A stretch of 64,000 bases of DNA. It comes from Stappia taiwanensis (GTDB lineage Bacteria; Pseudomonadota; Alphaproteobacteria; Rhizobiales; Stappiaceae). The notes under the pieces are model-generated. The model was not told the DNA's origin, did not search any database, and was given only the letters and a program-made list of their open reading frames with translations. The stretch covers positions 62,001-126,000 of the forward strand of contig NZ_BMCR01000007.1 in the NCBI RefSeq assembly GCF_014635285.1, in the 5' to 3' direction. Shown one piece after another: positions 58,890 through 64,000 of the stretch. The first letter of the stretch is position 1; each line of letters opens with the position of its first letter. Made by a program: the position numbers and the translations under genes.

Positions 58890-59498
58890 TCAGAACTGGG
58901 TGCGGGCCTTCATCGCCTGCGCCAGCGTGCCCTCATCGAGATAGTCGAGCTCGCCGCCGACCGGCACGCCATGGGCCAGCCGGGTAACGGAGACATCAAG
59001 GCCACGCAGCCGGTCGGTGATGTAATGGGCCGTGGTCTGGCCCTCCACCGTGGCGTTGACCGCCAGCACGATCTCGCGGATGCCGCCGGCGGCGACCCGT
59101 TCGAGCAGCGCGGTAATGGTCAGGTCGTCCGGGCCGATGCCATCGAGCGGCGACAGGGTGCCGCCGAGCACGTGATAGCGGCAGTTGAGCGCCCCGGCCC
59201 GCTCCAGCGCCCACAAATCGGCCACATCCTCGACGACGACGATGGTGCCGGTGTCGCGGCGCGGGTCCGAGCAGATGGTGCATGGGTCGGTGGTGTCGAC
59301 CGTGCCGCAGGTGGAACAGACGCCGATGCTGTCGACCGCAACGCCCATGGCCCGGGCGAGCGGGATCAGCAACTGATCCTTCTTCTTGATCAGATGCAGC
59401 GCCGCGCGCCGGGCCGAGCGGGGCCCGAGCCCGGGCAGCTTGGCCAGCAGCTGGATCAGCTTTTCGATTTCCGGCCCGGCGACCGCCCGGTTCGACAT
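58890..59498 (-). CDS. recR: Recombination protein RecR
   Basis: A 202-residue RecR with a helix-hairpin-helix ([15 protein letters not shown]), a zinc finger with C61, C64, C73 and C76, and a Toprim domain starting [14 protein letters not shown]. With RecF and RecO it loads RecA at gaps. The order dnaX-ybaB-recR is the usual one. Confidence 0.96.
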   Translation of the reverse strand: MSNRAVAGPEIEKLIQLLAKLPGLGPRSARRAALHLIKKKDQLLIPLARAMGVAVDSIGVCSTCGTVDTTDPCTICSDPRRDTGTIVVVEDVADLWALERAGALNCRYHVLGGTLSPLDGIGPDDLTITALLERVAAGGIREIVLAVNATVEGQTTAHYITDRLRGLDVSVTRLAHGVPVGGELDYLDEGTLAQAMKARTQF

Positions 59499-59523
59499 GG
59501 GGTCCGTCCGCCTTCGCGCGCCG

Positions 59524-59844
59524 TCAGAACGGCAGCTTCATGCCGGCGGGCAGGCCAAGGCCGCCCATCAGCTCCTGGGTCTTTTCCTGCATGGCGGCTT
59601 CCGCCTTGCCCTTGGCGTCCTGATGCGCGGCGAGAATGAGGTCCTCCAGGATCTCGATCTCGTCGGCCTTGGCCAGCGACGGGTCGATCTTCAGGCCCTT
59701 CAATTCGCCCTTGCCGGACATGGTGACCTGCACCAGCCCACCGCCGGAGCTGCCTTCGACTTCCAACTCGGCGAGCTTTTCCTGCAGCGAGCCCATCTGC
59801 TCCTGCATCTGCTTCGCCTGCTTCATCATCTTCAAGAAATCCAT
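59524..59844 (-). CDS. YbaB/EbfC nucleoid-associated protein
   Basis: A 106-residue protein: [20 protein letters not shown], then [21 protein letters not shown], and an end [11 protein letters not shown]. It binds DNA as a dimer. The ATG at 59844 has GGAG about 7 bases upstream. It lies between dnaX and recR. Confidence 0.95.
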   Translation of the reverse strand: MDFLKMMKQAKQMQEQMGSLQEKLAELEVEGSSGGGLVQVTMSGKGELKGLKIDPSLAKADEIEILEDLILAAHQDAKGKAEAAMQEKTQELMGGLGLPAGMKLPF

Positions 59845-59973
59845 CTGCGGTCTCCATCGCGTGAGTGGGGCGGCTTGCGCGGCCCGTGTGTCCAGAATGA
59901 GCCGGCCGCCGGGAGGGCCACCGGTCCGGTCCGGCGGTCCCGGTTCAGGGTGCCGGGATCGGCGTGTCAAAGG

Positions 59974-61917
59974 TCAAGGTGCCGGGTTCTCGCTGTCGAT
60001 GTCGTCCTCGACCGGCGGCATGTCAAGCGCTTCGTCGGGCGCCTGCATCCTGACGTCGACCACCTTGGCGCCGGGAAAGGCCTCCAGCAGCGCGGCAACC
60101 GCCGGCTCGGACTTCGCGTCTGAGAGGAGCTGGCGTTGGTTGGCCTCCCGCTCCTCATGCAGGGTCGGGCGCCCTTGCGTCCGGCTGACCGAGACGATCC
60201 AGCGCCGCCCGGTCCATTCGCCAAGCTTGCGGCCGAAGCGCCCGGCCAGATCCGGATCGGCCTCCGGCACCGGTTGGATCTCGATCCGGCCAGGCTCGAA
60301 ACGCACCAACCGCATCTGCCGTTCGATCTCCACCTTCAGGCGGATGTCGCGCTTTTCCGCAGCCAGCGCCGCGCAATCGGCCAGCGATCTGAGCGGAACC
60401 GCATCCGTTTGCGGTTCGGCATGACCCGGGGTCGGGGCATTCTCGGCTTGGGGGACGGGCTGGGCCGCAGCGGCCGGACCGCCGGCGGCACGACCGCCGG
60501 CCAGCGCCTGAAGTCGTGGCTCGCCGCCAACCGGGGCAGAGGAGGGCGCCGCGGCTTGTTGCGGCTGGGAAACCGCTGGCGCAGCCATCTGCGGCGCCGA
60601 AGAGGCGTTCGGTCCGCCCGCTGGCGCCCCGCCGGAGGGGCCGGTCTGCGGCGCGCCCGGCGTGGGCGCGGCCACGGGCAGCGGCTGACCGCTTTTCAGC
60701 AGCTTCAGCGCCTCTTCCGGGTCCGGCAGGTCGGCGGCATAGGCAATGCGCACCAGCACCATGTCCGCCGCCAGATGCGGCTTCGGCGCGGCCTGCACCT
60801 CGGCAACGCCCTTCAGCAGGATCTGCCAGGTGCGCGACAGGATGCGCAGCGACAGGGTATCGGCCAATTCGCGCCCGCGTCGCCGTTCCGCCTCGGTGAC
60901 GGAGGCTTCGTCGCCGGCGCTCGGCACGATCTTCAGCCGGGTGACCAGATGGGTGAATTCGGCAAGGTCCGAGAGCACCACCACCGGATCGGCGCCGCTG
61001 TCGTACTGCGCCCGGAACTCGGCCATGGCGGCGCCAGCGTCGCCCTTCATCAAGTGCTGAAACAGGTCGATGACCCGCGCCCGGTCGGCAAGGCCGAGCA
61101 TGTCGCGCACATCCTCGGCGGCGACGGGGCCTTGTCCATGGGCGATCGCCTGATCGAGCAGTGACAGGGAATCGCGGGCCGAGCCCTCGCCGGCCCGGGC
61201 GATCAGCGCCAGCGCCTCGTCGCTGATCTCGACCGATTCGGCGGCGGAGATCCGGCGCAGCAGCCCCACCAGCTTGTCGGCGTCGATGCGGCGCAGGTCG
61301 AAGCGCTGGCAGCGCGACAGCACCGTCACCGGCACCTTGCGGATCTCGGTGGTGGCGAAGATGAACTTCACATGCTCCGGCGGCTCTTCCAGCGTCTTCA
61401 ACAGGCCGTTGAACGCGGCCTTGGAGAGCATGTGCACTTCGTCGATGATGTAGACCTTGTAGCGCGCCGACGCCGGACGGTAGCGCGCCGCCTCGGTGAT
61501 CTCGCGAATGTCGTCGATGCCGGTGTGCGAGGCGGCGTCCATCTCGATGACATCCACATGGCGCCCGTCCATGATGGCTTCGCAGTGGATGCCCATCTTG
61601 TCGAGCTGCACCGTGGGACGGCTGCTTTCGCCGGGAATTTCGTGATTGAGCCCGCGCGCCAGGATCCGCGCCGTCGTCGTCTTGCCGACGCCGCGCACGC
61701 CGGTCAGCATCCAGGCCTGGGCGATCCGGCCGGTCTCGAAGGCGTTCTGCAGGGTCCGCACCATCGCCTCCTGCCCGACGAGATCGTCGAAGCTGCGGGG
61801 GCGATACTTGCGCGCCAGAACGCGATAGCCGCCGGCTTCAAGGCTGGAAGCCGGATGTGCCGGGTCGTGCCCGTCATCGGGGCCGAGGTCTGTGTCGGTG
61901 TGCGAAGGTCCGTCCAT
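59974..61917 (-). CDS. dnaX: DNA polymerase III subunits gamma/tau (DnaX)
   Basis: A 647-residue clamp-loader ATPase with Walker A GVRGVGKT at residues 73-80, the DEx box YIIDEVHMLS and sensor FATTEIRKVPVTVLSRCQRF. The zinc module of E. coli DnaX is reduced: only one cysteine (in GIHCEAIMDGRHVD) remains, as in other alphaproteobacteria. A Pro/Ala/Gln-rich linker (about 420-520) leads to the tau C-terminal domain. Start at ATG 61917 is preferred over a TTG at 61947. I saw no obvious slippery heptamer for a gamma frameshift. Confidence 0.95.
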   Translation of the reverse strand: MDGPSHTDTDLGPDDGHDPAHPASSLEAGGYRVLARKYRPRSFDDLVGQEAMVRTLQNAFETGRIAQAWMLTGVRGVGKTTTARILARGLNHEIPGESSRPTVQLDKMGIHCEAIMDGRHVDVIEMDAASHTGIDDIREITEAARYRPASARYKVYIIDEVHMLSKAAFNGLLKTLEEPPEHVKFIFATTEIRKVPVTVLSRCQRFDLRRIDADKLVGLLRRISAAESVEISDEALALIARAGEGSARDSLSLLDQAIAHGQGPVAAEDVRDMLGLADRARVIDLFQHLMKGDAGAAMAEFRAQYDSGADPVVVLSDLAEFTHLVTRLKIVPSAGDEASVTEAERRRGRELADTLSLRILSRTWQILLKGVAEVQAAPKPHLAADMVLVRIAYAADLPDPEEALKLLKSGQPLPVAAPTPGAPQTGPSGGAPAGGPNASSAPQMAAPAVSQPQQAAAPSSAPVGGEPRLQALAGGRAAGGPAAAAQPVPQAENAPTPGHAEPQTDAVPLRSLADCAALAAEKRDIRLKVEIERQMRLVRFEPGRIEIQPVPEADPDLAGRFGRKLGEWTGRRWIVSVSRTQGRPTLHEEREANQRQLLSDAKSEPAVAALLEAFPGAKVVDVRMQAPDEALDMPPVEDDIDSENPAP

Positions 61918-62087
61918 GTCGTCCAACTTAACGGCGCTTGGCCGCAATGTAGAGGGCTATCCGTGCCAAAGGCGGATTTGTCCATGACAGATCGCGCGCA
62001 AGGCGATCACCGAAGATGATGCCGGAAACATGCACATCGGTGCTCCCGCGAGCGGGAAGCGGAGACTGGAGGGGGGTTAAGCTGAGG

Positions 62088-62186
62088 TGGGAGGCTGGCA
62101 CGATGACCCGTGCCGCGACTCGTTGGGGCTGCTTCCTTCCGGACCTGACCCGGTTGGCGAGTGGCTCGTCCACCACCAACCTCCCG
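62088..62186 (-). ncRNA. ffs: Signal recognition particle RNA (4.5S-type)
   Basis: Read on the minus strand, the region contains the SRP domain IV core: GGTCAGGTCCGGAAGGAAGC, followed by AGCC, then closing sequence. GGGAGG near 62185-62180 and CCTCCC near 62094-62089 form the terminal helix, giving about 97 bases. It binds Ffh for membrane targeting. Exact ends are estimated. Location next to dnaX is common in rhizobia. Confidence 0.92.
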
Positions 62187-62192
62187 GGCGCA

Positions 62193-62221
62193 TATATCGG
62201 CGTTCATCGCCCCGTTTGCAA
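62193..62221 (-). promoter_or_regulatory. Probable promoter of the SRP RNA gene
   Basis: On the minus strand TTGCAA (62221-62216) and GATATA (62198-62193) are separated by 17 bases. Transcription would then start about 7 bases later, at the predicted 5' end of the SRP RNA. Confidence 0.55.
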
Positions 62222-62300
62222 GGGGAAATCCGGACAAATACGCCTCGGCTGTCCCGATTCGCCGTCCGTGCACAGCCTTGTCCCCATTGCAGGGGGTGGA

Positions 62301-63941
62301 TCAGGGCGCATGCGTGGCCTCATCCTCCGCCTGCCGGCGCAGGGTCTTGCGGATGATCTTGCCGGTGGTGGTCATCGGCAGAGCGTCGACGAAGGCGATC
62401 TCGCGCGGGTATTCATGGGCGGCGAGACGCTGGCGGACAAAGGCCTGAAGCTCGGCGGCCAGCGCCGCATCCGCCGCATATCCCTCGGCAAGCACCACAT
62501 AGGCCTTGACGATTTCCGTGCGCGCCGGGTCCGGCTTGCCCACCACTCCGGCCATCTGCACCGCCGGATGGCCGATCAGGCAGTCCTCGATCTCGCCCGG
62601 GCCGATCCGGTAGCCGGAGGAGGTGATCACATCGTCGTCGCGGCCGATGAAGCGGATCCAGCCATCCGCGTCGCGGATGCCGGTGTCACCGGTCAGAAGA
62701 TAGTCGCCGGCGAATTTCGCCTCCGTCGCCTGCGGGTTGTTCCAGTAGCGCAGGAACATCACCGGATCGCCCCGCCGTACGGCGATCGCCCCTTCCTCGC
62801 CATCGGGCAGTGGCCGGCCCTCGGTATCGACGATAGCCAGATCGTGACCGGGCACCGCCCGCCCCATAATGCCGGGGCGTGGCGGCATCAGCGCGCCGCA
62901 GGAGGAGACGATCATGTTGCACTCGGTCTGGCCGTAGAACTCGTTGATGGTGACACCAAACACCCGGAGGCCCCAGTCGAGCAGCTCCGCGCCGAGGGTT
63001 TCGCCGCCGCTGGCGATGGTGCGCATGTCGAGGCGCCAGCGTGCTCCCGGATCGTCGAAGGCGCGCATCATCTTCAGTGCCGTCGGCGGCAGGAAGGCGT
63101 TGCGGATGCCCTCGCTGGCAATCAGCTCGAAGGCGGCCTCTGCGGTGAACTTGCCAAAGCGCCGGGCGACGACCGGCACGCCGTGGTGCAGCGCCGGCAT
63201 CAACACGTCGAGCAGGCCCCCGATCCAGGCCCAGTCAGCCGGGGTCCAGATCCGGTCCCCCGGGCGGGGAAAGAAGTCATGGCTCATTTCCACGCCCGGC
63301 AGATGGCCAAGCAGCACCCGGTGCGCATGGAGCGCGCCTTTCGGCTGGCCGGTGGTGCCGGAGGTGTAGATCAGGATCGCCGGGTCTTCCGCGCTGGTCT
63401 TCACCGGCTCGAAGGTGTCCGGAAGCCCCTTTGCTTCCGCGTGGAGATCGCGGGTGCCGGGATGGGCGCCATCGATGGTGAAGACCTCGGCAAGGTCCGG
63501 CAGGTCCGGACGAATCGCCGCCAGTTTGGCCGCCCCGGCGGCGTCGGTGATGATCGCCCGGGCGCCGGAATCGCGCAGGCGGTAGGTCAGCGCCTCCTCG
63601 CCGAACAGCAGGAACAGCGGCAGGGAAATGGCGCCGAGCTTGAAGGCGGCAATATGGGTGGCGGCGGTCTCCACCGCCTGTGGCAGCAGGATCGCCACCC
63701 GGTCGCCGCGCGTCACGCCGCTGGCGCGCAGCAGCCCGGCGATCCGGTTGGACAGGCGGCGCAAGCCATCGAAGCTGACGGTCTGGCGGGTCCCGTCCTC
63801 GGCGATGCAGATCAGCGCGTCGCGCGTCGGGTCGCGCTCCGCCCATTTGTCGCAGACGTCGCGGCCGATGTTGTAAAACTCGGGGATCTGCCAGCGAAAC
63901 CGCGTCGTCAGATCATCGTAACTCTCGGCCGCTGGCAGCAT
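62301..63941 (-). CDS. Acyl-CoA synthetase (AMP-forming)
   Basis: A 546-residue ANL enzyme. The P-loop is LIYTSGTTGQPKGALHAH (190-207), the adenylate motif NEFYGQTECNMIV, the hinge GDTGIRDADGWIRFIGRDDDV, and the catalytic lysine is in MTTTGKIIRKTLR. It activates a carboxylic acid to its CoA thioester. The closest group is acetyl-CoA-synthetase-like, perhaps medium-chain; the substrate is not known. The ATG at 63941 follows GAGGGGGGA; an in-frame ATG at 63971 is the alternative. Confidence 0.88.
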   Translation of the reverse strand: MLPAAESYDDLTTRFRWQIPEFYNIGRDVCDKWAERDPTRDALICIAEDGTRQTVSFDGLRRLSNRIAGLLRASGVTRGDRVAILLPQAVETAATHIAAFKLGAISLPLFLLFGEEALTYRLRDSGARAIITDAAGAAKLAAIRPDLPDLAEVFTIDGAHPGTRDLHAEAKGLPDTFEPVKTSAEDPAILIYTSGTTGQPKGALHAHRVLLGHLPGVEMSHDFFPRPGDRIWTPADWAWIGGLLDVLMPALHHGVPVVARRFGKFTAEAAFELIASEGIRNAFLPPTALKMMRAFDDPGARWRLDMRTIASGGETLGAELLDWGLRVFGVTINEFYGQTECNMIVSSCGALMPPRPGIMGRAVPGHDLAIVDTEGRPLPDGEEGAIAVRRGDPVMFLRYWNNPQATEAKFAGDYLLTGDTGIRDADGWIRFIGRDDDVITSSGYRIGPGEIEDCLIGHPAVQMAGVVGKPDPARTEIVKAYVVLAEGYAADAALAAELQAFVRQRLAAHEYPREIAFVDALPMTTTGKIIRKTLRRQAEDEATHAP

Positions 63942-64000
63942 GGATCCCCCCTCGGCGCGCTGGTGAGACATGCTGGCATCGTGCCGTCCTCCCCCAACGT

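Overview
The window is high-GC, gene-dense chromosomal DNA from an alphaproteobacterium of the order Hyphomicrobiales (Rhizobiales). Three things point there. The gene order nfu-tsaB-rimI-fur/mur-olsA-miaB-phoH-ybeY-tlyC-lnt-XRE-metK-trmB-rimP-nusA-ylxR-infB-rbfA-truB-rpsO-pnp is the one I know from Sinorhizobium and Brucella. The dnaK promoter fits the alphaproteobacterial heat-shock sigma consensus. DnaX has lost the usual zinc cysteines, and the Fur-type protein is of the Mur kind. A marine or Stappia-like member is a guess. No insertion sequence, prophage, CRISPR array or tRNA gene was seen.

Layout. 1-5.6 kb: the start of a SulP transporter (partial), divergent from dnaK, an FkbM methyltransferase, dnaJ and pmtA. 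5.7-10.1 kb: a methionine-degradation cluster (mdeB, mdeA and divergent mdeR) that matches the Pseudomonas putida mde locus. 10.1-14.5 kb: a YjbR protein, an NAD(P)H:FMN reductase, the HslVU protease, a UspA protein and an Nfu scaffold. 14.7-36.2 kb: the long conserved housekeeping block from tsaB to pnp, covering tRNA modification, envelope lipids, SAM synthesis, transcription and translation factors, and RNA decay.

36.4-40.3 kb holds the most unusual locus. It is a two-gene operon encoding a LuxP-type autoinducer-2 binding protein, with every known AI-2 contact residue conserved, and a membrane protein with a LuxQ-like periplasmic domain. That sensor is joined to PAS-GGDEF-EAL instead of a histidine kinase, so the locus looks like an AI-2 to cyclic-di-GMP signalling switch.

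40.6-47.8 kb: dapB and gpmA, then the operon kdsB-pheA-adenosine kinase on the minus strand, a membrane-anchored cytochrome c with a long 11-residue-repeat tail, and a CHASE-GGDEF diguanylate cyclase. 48-57.6 kb: a Yej-type peptide ABC importer with two tandem binding proteins, then a BCCT betaine-type transporter coupled to a 38-residue membrane protein. 57.6-64 kb (minus strand): an MltB-like transglycosylase, recR, ybaB and dnaX, the SRP RNA gene, and an acyl-CoA synthetase.

All assignments come from reading protein motifs and gene order. No database search was possible.
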